A stretch of DNA of 64,000 nt, taken from Sporosarcina psychrophila (GTDB lineage: Bacteria; Bacillota; Bacilli; Bacillales_A; Planococcaceae). Below the pieces are notes generated by a model. It saw only the letters and a program-made list of their open reading frames with translations. It was not told where the DNA came from and did not search any database. The position numbers and the translations under genes were made by a program. The stretch is from assembly GCF_001590685.1 (NCBI RefSeq), contig NZ_CP014616.1, forward strand, positions 2,541,001 to 2,605,000. The letters run 5' to 3'. Below, piece by piece: positions 1-9,228 of the stretch. How positions within the stretch are numbered: the first letter of the stretch is position 1; each line of letters opens with the position of its first letter.

Positions 1-270
1 TATGCCCATCTTGATTCCGCAGTCGAATTGACTTCGAAATATGCGTTGCTTGTCAACCAACCATTGAAAGATAAAGAACTTCGCATCGCATTACAAAATA
101 CGCGTGAAACGCTTGGGGATGTTAACAAGCAATTGGAGCAAGACCTACGAAGCGTTTTAGCGTCTGATATCGACCAGCTCCAAATGGAAATTGACTTTGT
201 TGATGTATCCATGAATAATAAAAAGCCGCTTCTTGAAATGAAAGGAGATCCACATAATGACCGAAAATAA
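1..270 (+). CDS. xpaC: XpaC family protein, 3' part only
   Basis: The reading frame is open from the first base of the window, so the 5' end lies outside; 89 codons are visible. The visible part is charged and helical (LKDKELRIALQNTRETLGD; QLEQDLRSVLASD) and ends in NDRK. It overlaps the next gene by 14 bp, and that gene is a YaaN/TelA homologue. The pair xpaC-yaaN is the known Bacillus arrangement, and the call rests mainly on that neighbour. XpaC is named after hydrolysis of an indolyl phosphate; its cellular role is unclear. Identity is moderately sure because only the C-terminal part can be read. Confidence 0.7.
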   Translation, partial: YAHLDSAVELTSKYALLVNQPLKDKELRIALQNTRETLGDVNKQLEQDLRSVLASDIDQLQMEIDFVDVSMNNKKPLLEMKGDPHNDRK

Positions 271-1441
271 TCCTATAAAAACAATTGATGATTTACTTGA
301 TAGTCCTTTTGATTTTCAAGAACCCCTTCTTCCTAAGGAAATGCAAACAGAAAAGAAAGAGGCTGAAACAAGCGTTAAACTGATTGACCGTCTATCTCCT
401 GAAGAGAGGGAGAAGGCAAAAGTCCTTGCACAACAAATTCCTGTCGGTAACTATGAAGCAATTATTACGTACGGCGCAAATGCTCAAAGCGAGCTTTCAA
501 GGTTCTCCACTCAAATGCTCGATCATGTTCAAGGCAAAGATATTGGACCTGTTGGAGATGTATTGAAAGATTTGATGGGTAAACTTTCTGAAATAGACCC
601 TGACGATTTATCAGACAAGAAGAAGTCAGGTCTAAGCAGATTGTTTAATAAAGCAACGCGATCTGTTCAAGAAATGATGACGAAATATCAGAAACTTAGT
701 ACTCAAATCGACAGGATTGGTGTTCAACTTGAGCATTCGAAACGTGGCCTTTTAGAGGATGTTAGAATGCTTGATAATTTGTATGATCAAAATAAAACCT
801 ATTTCCAAGCGTTAAATATCTACATAGCCGCGGCTGAATTAAAACAGGATGAACTCGCCAATGAAATCATCCCTGAAATGCGCAAAAAAGCTGAGCTATC
901 GAATGATCAAATGGCATTCCAGGAAGTGAATGACATGGCACAATTCCTTGACAGGTTGGAAAAACGCCTTTACGATTTGCAGTTATCACGACAAATCACC
1001 ATTCAGAGTGCACCTCAAATCAGGATGATTCAACAGACAAACCAAACACTTGCAGAAAAAATCCAGTCATCCATTATGACATCCATTCCCCTATGGAAAA
1101 ATCAGATAGCAATTGCCTTAACGTTAAACCGACAAATGAAAGCTGTAGAGTCTCAAAAACTTGTTACGAAAACGACAAATGACTTGCTGTTGAAAAACTC
1201 GGAAATGCTGAAAATCAATTCAATTGAAACAGCTAAAGAGAATGAACGCGGCATCATCGAAATTGATACGCTGAAAAAGACGCAAGAAAACTTGATTCAA
1301 ACTATTGAAGAGACACTTATTATCCAAGCAGATGGTCGTGCAAAACGTAAAGCTGCTGAAATAGAAATCGGACGAATGGAAGATGAGCTGAAACAGCGCC
1401 TTCTTGCTGTTCATGAAAAAACACAAAACCGTCCTCTCTAA
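257..1441 (+). CDS. yaaN: TelA/YaaN family toxic-anion resistance protein
   Basis: A soluble protein of 394 residues, close to the usual length of the TelA family (tellurite and other toxic-anion resistance; mechanism not settled). It is rich in long charged helices, for example around residues 120-230 and 290-390, with no signal peptide or membrane segment. The start ATG has a good ribosome site (AAAGGAGATCC) inside the end of xpaC, so the two genes are translationally coupled. A strong hairpin terminator overlaps the stop codon. Confidence 0.85.
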   Translation: MTENNPIKTIDDLLDSPFDFQEPLLPKEMQTEKKEAETSVKLIDRLSPEEREKAKVLAQQIPVGNYEAIITYGANAQSELSRFSTQMLDHVQGKDIGPVGDVLKDLMGKLSEIDPDDLSDKKKSGLSRLFNKATRSVQEMMTKYQKLSTQIDRIGVQLEHSKRGLLEDVRMLDNLYDQNKTYFQALNIYIAAAELKQDELANEIIPEMRKKAELSNDQMAFQEVNDMAQFLDRLEKRLYDLQLSRQITIQSAPQIRMIQQTNQTLAEKIQSSIMTSIPLWKNQIAIALTLNRQMKAVESQKLVTKTTNDLLLKNSEMLKINSIETAKENERGIIEIDTLKKTQENLIQTIEETLIIQADGRAKRKAAEIEIGRMEDELKQRLLAVHEKTQNRPL

Positions 1442-1458
1442 GGGCGGTTTTGTGTTTT
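1417..1458. terminator. Bidirectional terminator between yaaN and yojO
   Basis: Left arm AAAACACAAAACCG pairs with CGGTTTTGTGTTTT across a short loop that contains the yaaN stop codon. The arms give A/T runs on both strands, so it can end both the rightward yaaN transcript and the leftward yojO transcript. Confidence 0.8.
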
Positions 1459-1492
1459 CACCTTGTATATTATCTAGGAGTTTACTCGCGGT

Positions 1493-3400
1493 TCACGTAT
1501 TTCTTATTACAATCGCGAGTAATTTTCTAAGTATCCGCAATGTCTGATCTGTGAAACTATCGACCGAGTTGGATGATGCGGTTTTATTGCCAAACATCAT
1601 TGAAAAAAGTGCTTTTTGGTCAACAGTCGGTTCTTCAGTTGAAAGGAATAGATGAATGATGGAAATACCTTTTTTTTCAGTTTCCATTACCGCTTCTGCT
1701 GTATCTAGGATACCGTTCCGATCATAACCAAATGCCGATGGCTCCCCGTCTGAGAATACTAGCAAAAACTTGTGCTTCTCCTGCCTCATCGCAAGCTGAT
1801 CGGCCATCCATCTAATCGCGAATCCGTCACGGTTGTCTTCATTAGCATCAAACGACAATATCGATAAACCGTTATCCTTATTGCGATCTGTAAACGTATG
1901 CATAAGCTCAAATACATTCGGTTGCACTTCTTTTGTAGCGTTATTTGCATCCTCATAATAGGACGAAATTTCATGAAATACACCAAGTTGACGGAGTACA
2001 TCATGAAACAATAGTACAGCCTGTTTTGTTTCGTCTAATTTGTCGAGCATCGAAGCTGAACCATCAACTAGTAGACCGAATACCGCATCTAGATTAACAG
2101 ATGGTGCACTCTTCCTATAAAATGGTTTCGGTCGTTCATCCACAACCATCGTCGTTAATTTCGTAGAAAGTCGTCCCTTCATAAGGCGCTCACGTTTCGA
2201 ATCCTGTTTCAAATCGATTCGTTTCTTCATCTCCTCGACGAAGGAACGAACATACGGCTTTTGCTCTTCTCGCCAAACGGTCAATAGTTGACGATTTTCA
2301 ACCTCGTCTATGACTTCTATCCGTTGTTCCTCATACACGACGTTCACATGCTCTTTTCCAAACATCTTACCCGCTTTCATCTTTCGATCGCGTTTGTCTG
2401 TCTTATCACTGGTGTCATCCGTCCAACGATCGCTGTCATTCCCCTCTGAATCACCTGAGCCCGTCTCTTCGACCTCAGCATCTTCATGGCCTGGCGTTGC
2501 ATCGTTGGCATCACTCTTCCCAGAGCGTCCGTGTTCAAGTTCAAATTCAAGGTGGACGCCTGATTCACTCTCGCTTTCACGATGCCAGGATCTAAACACT
2601 TCTTCGATTGTCTCTTTTGGACCTTCCTCGCCTTCTTCGGCGTCAGACATCCCTTTATGATAATGAAATACAGTATTTTCTTCTGTAATGGAATCCCCCG
2701 CTGAATAATACTGTTTGACAAGATCCTTGTCAATTGACCTTTCTACAATCCCTGTAATTCTATCCGCAATAAATGTATTGTCCTCTGTACTTTTTGAATC
2801 GTATGCGTGTTGCAGAACGGATTGAATGAGATCATAGTCGATGGAATGAGCATCCCAGTCGATGGACGTTTCTGCAAATAAGCCTTCATGGAGAGATATG
2901 AATAACTGATTCATCATCGCATCCGCAAGTTGATTTTTCTGCATATTCGAAGACTGTGCATTGCGGTGGAGGTAAACGTAGGCTTCCCTTCTAACTTCGA
3001 ATGCACTTGCGGTTCCAGGTCTTTCCTTCGTAATTACATCAATTAAACGAAACTCTTCCAGCATCAATAATAATTCAGATGTGAATTTCCGGAGTGGATA
3101 TAAGCTAATTGACCGGCTAAATTTAATCCATGACTTAACACTAAAATGCTTCCAATAACCTGATGTTAACAAATAGATATCAGACAGACGGCCAGCGTGG
3201 ATCACTTCGTCTGTTCGGTGACGCCAAAAAACACTCATCGAGATAATACCTTCTTGAGGTCGGAATTCAAGAAGCTTTCGTTCCGTTAATTCAATGAATG
3301 GTGCATCTGCTAATGCGCGCCCTAATCGTTCATACAATAAAAGCGTATTGGCATCGACCGTTTCATCATTAAATTGAATGAATCGATTCATCTTCACCAT
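1493..3400 (-). CDS. yojO: VWA-domain protein of the YojO/CobT-like type
   Basis: A protein of 635 residues. The C-terminal third is a von Willebrand A domain with a clear MIDAS start, VDGSASM (DxSxS). A very acidic, low-complexity middle part (EDAEVEETGSGDSEGNDSD) precedes it, as in CobT/NorD-like proteins. The gene starts 10 bp after yojN, the MoxR ATPase, so the two form an operon; such MoxR-VWA pairs act together as chaperone-like machines for cofactor insertion or complex assembly. The target is unknown. The same pair stands beside odhAB in Bacillus subtilis. No signal peptide is seen. Confidence 0.85.
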   Translation of the reverse strand: MVKMNRFIQFNDETVDANTLLLYERLGRALADAPFIELTERKLLEFRPQEGIISMSVFWRHRTDEVIHAGRLSDIYLLTSGYWKHFSVKSWIKFSRSISLYPLRKFTSELLLMLEEFRLIDVITKERPGTASAFEVRREAYVYLHRNAQSSNMQKNQLADAMMNQLFISLHEGLFAETSIDWDAHSIDYDLIQSVLQHAYDSKSTEDNTFIADRITGIVERSIDKDLVKQYYSAGDSITEENTVFHYHKGMSDAEEGEEGPKETIEEVFRSWHRESESESGVHLEFELEHGRSGKSDANDATPGHEDAEVEETGSGDSEGNDSDRWTDDTSDKTDKRDRKMKAGKMFGKEHVNVVYEEQRIEVIDEVENRQLLTVWREEQKPYVRSFVEEMKKRIDLKQDSKRERLMKGRLSTKLTTMVVDERPKPFYRKSAPSVNLDAVFGLLVDGSASMLDKLDETKQAVLLFHDVLRQLGVFHEISSYYEDANNATKEVQPNVFELMHTFTDRNKDNGLSILSFDANEDNRDGFAIRWMADQLAMRQEKHKFLLVFSDGEPSAFGYDRNGILDTAEAVMETEKKGISIIHLFLSTEEPTVDQKALFSMMFGNKTASSNSVDSFTDQTLRILRKLLAIVIRNT

Positions 3401-3410
3401 AGCAATCGCC

Positions 3411-4274
3411 TCATTTCACCCAAGTATCGACTAATTCCATGACAAGTCTACGTTCAATTGTATCATCTAGCTTTTCAGCGATGGCATACTGGACTGCACG
3501 TTTCACAGGGATATGTTCTGCAAGTGCCATAGCGTCTAGCAGACTTCTCACGGATGCTGCCTCATCGGATAATAATCCGTTCATTACCTGTTTCTTCAAA
3601 TCGATACTGATATGAAGGAATGTCTCAACAAGCTGTTTTGAGGCAAATGGACACGTATCCTTCATAACTAATTCTAATTGTTCTCCAGTCAGGTACGGGA
3701 CTGTGAACGATACAAAACGGTTTTTCAATGCTTCATTCATTGGAGATGTTCCAACATATCCTTCGTTTATGGCTGAAATGACCGTAAAGTCTTCATGCGC
3801 ATAAATGACTTCACCTGTAAACGGATTTGTCAGCATACGACGATGGTCCAAAACACTATGAAGGATGGGTAACGTTTCAGGTCTGGCCATGTTGATTTCA
3901 TCAATATATAAAATATGTCCTTTTTTCATAGCTTGTACTACGGGACCTTCTACAAATTCAATAATAGTCTCTCCGTCTTTGCTAATTATCGTTTTGAAAC
4001 CAAGCAATGCTTCAGCATCCAAATCAACCGAACAGTTTATGCTTTGCATTGGCTGATTGAAATAATGTGAAATTGTTTGAGCTAACTTCGTTTTTCCAGA
4101 ACCAGAAGACCCTTTCAATAACACTGGTTTTTTCAATACAATACTGATAAGGACGTCATCCCATAAATGGGGACTTGGGGAAACGTAACCACCTTCCTGT
4201 ATTAATCGTACTGCTGCGGTGTCATGCGTTTTCGTTGAACGAAGCTGCTGTTCTTTTTCTACTAGCGAGTTCAT
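3411..4274 (-). CDS. yojN: MoxR-family AAA+ ATPase (YojN)
   Basis: A 287-residue AAA+ ATPase. Walker A is GSSGSGKT near residue 57 and Walker B is ILYIDEINMA near residue 121; the following PETLPILHSVLDHRR matches the MoxR pattern. Start chosen at the ATG with an excellent site (AAGGAGGTAAGGTT). It is the first gene of a two-gene operon with the VWA protein. Upstream on the same strand is a terminator-like hairpin at 4291-4328, so transcription must start after it or read through it. MoxR ATPases remodel partner complexes together with VWA proteins; the client is not known. Confidence 0.9.
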   Translation of the reverse strand: MNSLVEKEQQLRSTKTHDTAAVRLIQEGGYVSPSPHLWDDVLISIVLKKPVLLKGSSGSGKTKLAQTISHYFNQPMQSINCSVDLDAEALLGFKTIISKDGETIIEFVEGPVVQAMKKGHILYIDEINMARPETLPILHSVLDHRRMLTNPFTGEVIYAHEDFTVISAINEGYVGTSPMNEALKNRFVSFTVPYLTGEQLELVMKDTCPFASKQLVETFLHISIDLKKQVMNGLLSDEAASVRSLLDAMALAEHIPVKRAVQYAIAEKLDDTIERRLVMELVDTWVK

Positions 4275-4290
4275 AACCTTACCTCCTTAT

Positions 4291-4328
4291 AAAAAAGCCC
4301 GCACACCAACAAGTGGGTAGCGGGCTTT
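4291..4328 (-). terminator. Terminator-like hairpin just upstream of yojN
   Basis: On the minus strand AAAGCCCGC pairs with GCGGGCTTT and is followed by a run of T. It lies only about 17 bp before the yojN start. It is either the end of an upstream transcript or an attenuator in the yojN leader; no leader-binding motif was recognised. Confidence 0.55.
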
Positions 4329-4511
4329 AAGTTCACGTCTAGAAAACAGTAAAATCTTGTATTGTGAATAAATTCTAACATGGAGATTTCACGTCTAGAC
4401 TCCGGGCGCCAAATGCTCGGATCATAATTCAGCCCAGCTAGGAAGGATTGAACTGCATCCTCCCCGGTCAAAAAACGCCGCGTCGCTGGTCCCAGTCATG
4501 CCTGTCGCGGG

Positions 4512-4565
4512 CCTACAGGATGTAGGTCACGCAGCCTATTGCCACAGGACGTGGCAATGGCTGCG
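4512..4565. repeat. Tandem palindromes in the yojN-DUF6501 gap
   Basis: Two perfect hairpins stand close together: CCTACA-GGA-TGTAGG (4512-4526) and a long stem at 4530-4565 in which CGCAGCC/GGCTGCG encloses ATTGCCAC/GTGGCAAT with one bulged T. The area is GC-richer than its surroundings and has no T-run, so it does not look like a normal terminator. It may be a dispersed palindromic unit of this genome. Confidence 0.5.
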
Positions 4566-4595
4566 TACCTTTATAACGGCGACCTGTGCCTTTGT

Positions 4596-4793
4596 TTATT
4601 CAAAATACGTTTTATAATAGCCTCCGACTTTACCGGAATTATCGAGAATGAAAATGAATTCATCTGTTTCGTTTTTCACTTCATACTCTTTACCTGGTGT
4701 CAGAACATTGTTCACTACATACTTTTCAGCGTCTGCATGCTTACAGACGACAGTACGGATTGCAGGTGCAGTCATCCAATCTATGAATGTCAT
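4596..4793 (-). CDS. Small DUF6501-like protein
   Basis: A 65-residue protein with the pattern CKHADAEKYVVNN...KEYEVKNETDEF...DNSGKVGGYYKTYFE, which I recognise as the short Bacillales family DUF6501. Its function is unknown. No signal peptide or membrane segment. It lies between yojN and the odhB terminator, on the same strand as both, probably as a single gene. The full domain is present, which argues against a chance frame. Confidence 0.75.
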   Translation of the reverse strand: MTFIDWMTAPAIRTVVCKHADAEKYVVNNVLTPGKEYEVKNETDEFIFILDNSGKVGGYYKTYFE

Positions 4794-4827
4794 TGTTAAT
4801 CACGCCTTTTCTATGGAGTGTATAAGG

Positions 4828-4860
4828 AAAAATCGACCCGCTAACAATAACGGGCCGATT
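4828..4860 (-). terminator. Terminator of the odhAB operon
   Basis: On the minus strand a 13-bp stem, complete if two G-U pairs are allowed, closes over the loop TTGT and is followed by T residues. It lies about 40 bp after the odhB stop codon. Confidence 0.75.
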
Positions 4861-4900
4861 ACCTAACTATTTTTTGTCTAGATTTCGAGCGCTTTTCTTA

Positions 4901-6121
4901 TTAAGAACCTAGAAGTAGATCTTCCGGATTTTCAATCAATTCTTTTACCATTTTCAAGAAGCCAACTGAATCTTTACCATCGATAACACGGTGGTCATAA
5001 GAAAGAGCAACATACATCATTGGACGGATTTCAACATTGTCACCAATAGCTACTGGACGCTTTTGGATTGTATGCATGCCAAGGATTCCTACTTGAGCAC
5101 CATTCATAATTGGTGTTGACATAAGTGATCCGAAAACACCACCGTTTGTAATTGTGAATGAACCGCCTGTCATATCTGCGATTGTCAATTTGTTGTCGCG
5201 TGCTTTTTTCGCAAGTTCTACGATAGTTCCTTCGATTTCTGCGAAGTTTTTACGATCAGCGTCAACTACGTTTGGTACAACTAGTCCGCCATCTGTTGAT
5301 ATAGCGACCCCAATATCGTAGAAGTTTTTAAGAATGATTTCATCGCCATCGATTTCTGCATTAACATAAGGATATTTCTTAAGTGCAGCAACAACTGCTT
5401 TCGTGAAGAATGACATAAATCCTAGACGAACATCATTTTGCTCGAAGAATTGGTCTTTCTTACGTGAACGAAGTGCCATAACGTTTGTCATGTCGATTTC
5501 ATTGAATGTTGTAAGCATTGCTGTTGATTGTTTAACTTCAAGAAGTCGTTTTGCAATTGTTTGGCGACGACGTGTCATTTTCTCGCGAGTTACACGTCCG
5601 TCCTCTACTACTGCTGCTGCTTTTGGTGCGGCAGCTGCTGGTTGTGCTTTAGGTGCAGTACCGTGTGCTTCAACATCTTGAACACGAACGCGTCCCATTG
5701 GGTCAACTGGTGATACCGCTGCAAGGTCGATGCCTTTTTCACGAGCTAGTTTACGTGCTGCTGGGCTTGCGATTGTACGGTCTGATCCGCTTGCATCTTC
5801 AGTAACTGCTGGAGCAACTGGTGCTGCTTCCACTTTTTGAACTGCTTCCACTGCTGGTGCAGATGGAGCTGCAGCAGGCGCGCCTGAACCAGAACCAACG
5901 ATTGCGATAACTTGGCCGACTTGGACTGTATCGCCTTCTGCTGCCAGATGTTCTTGAACAATTCCTGCTTCTTCTGAAATGATTTCAACGTTTACTTTGT
6001 CTGTTTCAAGTTCAACGATGAATTCACCTTTCTCAACGCTTTCACCTGGTTGTTTCAACCACTGTGCAACCGTTCCTTCTGTAATCGATTCTGCAAGTTC
6101 TGGTACTATGATCTCTGCCAC
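4901..6121 (-). CDS. odhB: 2-oxoglutarate dehydrogenase E2 (dihydrolipoyl succinyltransferase)
   Basis: A protein of 406 residues that transfers succinyl groups to CoA in the TCA cycle, forming the core of the 2-oxoglutarate dehydrogenase complex. Domains: lipoyl domain 1-77 with the lipoylated lysine in ETDKVNVE; an Ala/Pro/Val-rich linker; a peripheral-subunit-binding domain ([14 protein letters not shown], about 118-155); a second linker; and the catalytic domain with [14 protein letters not shown] near the end. The start is GTG with the site GAGGAGGAATTTATT. It lies 83 bp after odhA and ends at a clear terminator. Confidence 0.95.
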   Translation of the reverse strand: MAEIIVPELAESITEGTVAQWLKQPGESVEKGEFIVELETDKVNVEIISEEAGIVQEHLAAEGDTVQVGQVIAIVGSGSGAPAAAPSAPAVEAVQKVEAAPVAPAVTEDASGSDRTIASPAARKLAREKGIDLAAVSPVDPMGRVRVQDVEAHGTAPKAQPAAAAPKAAAVVEDGRVTREKMTRRRQTIAKRLLEVKQSTAMLTTFNEIDMTNVMALRSRKKDQFFEQNDVRLGFMSFFTKAVVAALKKYPYVNAEIDGDEIILKNFYDIGVAISTDGGLVVPNVVDADRKNFAEIEGTIVELAKKARDNKLTIADMTGGSFTITNGGVFGSLMSTPIMNGAQVGILGMHTIQKRPVAIGDNVEIRPMMYVALSYDHRVIDGKDSVGFLKMVKELIENPEDLLLGS

Positions 6122-6204
6122 AATAAATTCCTCCTCGAGTCTACCGTTAGTACGGTGTTAACAATCAATATTTCATATGTTGATTAAATTAAACTAAATA
6201 AGGC

Positions 6205-9015
6205 TTACTTCTTCAATGCCTCATCTAGGATGCGGTTTTGTTCGATCTTGTGAGATTCGCCGTCACCTTCTGATGGGCTTGAACGATGAATTCGTCCAAC
6301 ATAGGATACTTTCTTACCATCCGCAACTTCGCGGATATAAGAATTTGCAAAATGCCATGACCCCATATTTTTCGGTTCTTCTTGTACCCAAACAAGTTCT
6401 TTGGCGTTTGGATAACGAGAAATGATATCACTAATTTTATCAGCTGGGAACGGGTAGAGCTGTTCCACACGAACGATATGCAGATGATCGAAGCCTTTGC
6501 CATCTTTCACACGTTCAGCAAGATCAATCGCCACTTTACCGCTTGCAAATAGGATTTTCTCAACTTTATCAGTATTCTTGCCTGTTCCAGGTTGTTCAAG
6601 CACCGTTTGGAAGTGGCCTTCTGTCAAATCGTTGACATCAGCACCGACAAGCGGGTGACGAAGAAGCGATTTGGGTGACACAATAACAAGTGGACGCATC
6701 GATTTATCACCAAGCATTTTTGCTTGTCTGCGAAGAATATGGAAATAGTTCGCCGCGCTAGAAAGGTTAGCGACCGTCCAGTTATTTTCCGCACAAAGTT
6801 GCAGATAACGTTCAAGTCTTGCGCTTGAGTGTTCAGGTCCTTGCCCTTCATACGCATGCGGTAATAGCAATACGAGTCCGGATTGCTGACCCCATTTAGA
6901 ATAACTTGAAGAGACGAACTGATCGAACATTACTTGTGCCATATTCGAAAAGTCTCCATATTGCGCTTCCCAAATTGATAATACTTTTTGGTCTTCTAAG
7001 TTATAGCCAAATTCATAACCGACAATTGCAGCTTCTGTCAATGGGCTGTTATATGCGACGAATGATGCTTTTGAACCGCTAATATGGTGAAGTGGTACAA
7101 GTTCGTCACCTGTTTTTTCATCGTGAAGGACTACGTGGCGGTGCGCAAATGTACCACGTTGGACGTCCTGACCTGTCATACGGATTGGATTACCGTCTTG
7201 AAGGATTGCACCGAATGCTAGTGTTTCGGCATGTGCCCAATCGATTTTCCCTTTTCCATTGAACGGATCTTCACGACGTTTCAGGATTTTTCCAAGCTTC
7301 CCAAATACATTGAAGTTTTCAGGATATATGAGTAACTCTTCATTGATGCGGCGAAGATTAGCTTCGTCCGTGCCAGTTTCAAGGTCTCTTGGATACCCTG
7401 CAAGTACTTCTTCAGGCGTAGCGTTTGAAATCAATGTTTTTTCTGAAGTATGTTCTTTTACTTTGTCGTATGCTGCTTGCATCGTTGCAAAAACTGAAGC
7501 GTCCAGTTTCGTTACATCTTCTTCTGTCAAGATGTTCTCAGATGCAAGTTCAGATCCGTACAGTGCACGAACTGTTGGATGTTCATGGATTGAATGGTAC
7601 ATAACCGGATTCGTCACAAGAGGTTCATCCATTTCATTGTGTCCATAACGACGATAGCCAAGAAGATCAATCAGAATATCCTTGCTGAACTTTTGACGGT
7701 ATTCGAATGCGAATGATGCAGCTGCGATAACTGATTCAGGGCTATCCGCATTGACGTGTAATACTGGAACTTCATAGCCTTTTGCAGGGTCTGAAGAATA
7801 ATGTGTTGATCTAGAATCGTAATATTCAGTTGTGAATCCAATCATGTTATTCGCGATGACATGAATAGAACCGCCTGTTTTGAATCCACGAACACGGCTA
7901 TAGTTGAATGATTCTGGCACAATTCCTTGTCCTGGGAATGCTGCATCCCCGTGGATAAGTACTGCGTAAGCAGCATCTGTTTCTAGTACAGGAATACCCG
8001 GGTTATCCGTATTTTCCTGTGCAGCCCTTGTTTGTCCTGTAACAACAGGATTGACGACTTCCAAATGGGATGGGTTATACGCAAGGAAACGCTGCATGCC
8101 CGATTGCCCCTTGTATAAGGCACCCATATGGTATTTCACATCGCCGAACCAACCGCGTGTAGTTTCAAGTGAACCATCTGTTGGAAGGAATGGTTCTTCA
8201 GGAACACCCGCAAATTGTGCAAACATTGTTTCGTAAGGTTTATTTAAAATATGCGTAAGTACGTTTAGGCGACCACGGTGGGCCATCCCAATCAATACTT
8301 TTTTCATTTTTTGTTCTTCAGAAAGACGAACAAGTTCGTCAAGGAAGACAACTAATGTATCAAGACCTTCAATAGAGAACCGTTTCGCTCCGACGAAAGT
8401 CCGGTGGATGAATTTTTCAAACCCTTCAATTTTCGTCAATCGTTCGAGAAGTGCTTTTTTCTCATCTACAGATAGTGTAGCGGAAACATTCCCGTTTTCG
8501 ATTTTAGATTGAATCCAGTTTCTTTCTTCTTCGTCAATAACATGATCGAACTCATAGGCGATTTTACCTGTATATAATGACTTCAAATAATTCACTGCTT
8601 CAAGCCCATCTTCTACACTTGCAGGAACATTTTTAAAGAAAAGAGATGCTGGCATTGCTTGTAAATCACTTTCTGTAAGTCCATAAGTGGAAAGTTCAAG
8701 ACGTGTTGAATCTTTTGGACGATCGCTAAGCGGATAGATATCTGCTGCAAGATGTCCGTATGTACGGATGGCCGTTTGCAACTGATAGGCGGAGAATACT
8801 TTACCGAAATCGCCAGGAGCTACTGCCCCGACCGCTTTGTCTTGCTCTGTGTTGCTTATTGTAGGCGCACCAAAACGGCTGAACATCTCGGCAAGTTCAG
8901 CATCTATAGATTCAGGTGACGTTTTGAACAGTTCGTACATTTCCATTATATACCCAAGGTTCGGACCCGAAAAAGCAGCATAGGGGGAACGATGAGCGTC
9001 AGCATTGTTCGACAT
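6205..9015 (-). CDS. odhA: 2-oxoglutarate dehydrogenase E1
   Basis: A thiamine-diphosphate enzyme of 936 residues that decarboxylates 2-oxoglutarate and passes the succinyl group to OdhB. The segments GMAHRGRLNVL, HGDAAFPGQG, YRRYGHNEMDEP and LPHAYEGQGPEHSSAR are the typical E1 and pyrimidine-binding signatures. An in-frame ATG at 9033 exists, but the good site GTGGAGGTC stands just before the ATG at 9015 (MSNNADAHRSPYAAF), so that start is chosen. It is the first gene of the odhAB operon. The 200 bp upstream hold paired CTTTAACTT motifs and a possible TAAAAT -10 box near 9077, weakly supported. Confidence 0.95.
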   Translation of the reverse strand: MSNNADAHRSPYAAFSGPNLGYIMEMYELFKTSPESIDAELAEMFSRFGAPTISNTEQDKAVGAVAPGDFGKVFSAYQLQTAIRTYGHLAADIYPLSDRPKDSTRLELSTYGLTESDLQAMPASLFFKNVPASVEDGLEAVNYLKSLYTGKIAYEFDHVIDEEERNWIQSKIENGNVSATLSVDEKKALLERLTKIEGFEKFIHRTFVGAKRFSIEGLDTLVVFLDELVRLSEEQKMKKVLIGMAHRGRLNVLTHILNKPYETMFAQFAGVPEEPFLPTDGSLETTRGWFGDVKYHMGALYKGQSGMQRFLAYNPSHLEVVNPVVTGQTRAAQENTDNPGIPVLETDAAYAVLIHGDAAFPGQGIVPESFNYSRVRGFKTGGSIHVIANNMIGFTTEYYDSRSTHYSSDPAKGYEVPVLHVNADSPESVIAAASFAFEYRQKFSKDILIDLLGYRRYGHNEMDEPLVTNPVMYHSIHEHPTVRALYGSELASENILTEEDVTKLDASVFATMQAAYDKVKEHTSEKTLISNATPEEVLAGYPRDLETGTDEANLRRINEELLIYPENFNVFGKLGKILKRREDPFNGKGKIDWAHAETLAFGAILQDGNPIRMTGQDVQRGTFAHRHVVLHDEKTGDELVPLHHISGSKASFVAYNSPLTEAAIVGYEFGYNLEDQKVLSIWEAQYGDFSNMAQVMFDQFVSSSYSKWGQQSGLVLLLPHAYEGQGPEHSSARLERYLQLCAENNWTVANLSSAANYFHILRRQAKMLGDKSMRPLVIVSPKSLLRHPLVGADVNDLTEGHFQTVLEQPGTGKNTDKVEKILFASGKVAIDLAERVKDGKGFDHLHIVRVEQLYPFPADKISDIISRYPNAKELVWVQEEPKNMGSWHFANSYIREVADGKKVSYVGRIHRSSPSEGDGESHKIEQNRILDEALKK

Positions 9016-9186
9016 GTAAAATGACCTCCACATTTGCCAAAAGGCATATTGTGTTTATATTTTTTTATCCTCGTTAATTTTAACACGCAAACACTTTAAC
9101 TTAAAGGGTTTAGCGTTAACTCTTTAACTTTATTACCGTCAACAAGAATACACTGGATTCTCATTACTTGCAACCATTCATTAACC

Positions 9187-9228
9187 CACCGAAAAACTGA
9201 GAATAGTCTCTTCCAGCTATTTTCGGTG
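9187..9228 (-). terminator. Hairpin at the end of murG
   Basis: CACCGAAAA pairs with TTTTCGGTG around a loop of about 24 bases that includes the murG stop codon. No clear T-run follows, so it may be a weak terminator or an mRNA-end hairpin. Confidence 0.4.

Noticed and set aside
4271..4471. Possible 66-residue gene upstream of yojN
   Set aside because: It overlaps the leader hairpin and palindromic region, lacks a proper ribosome site and looks like no protein family.
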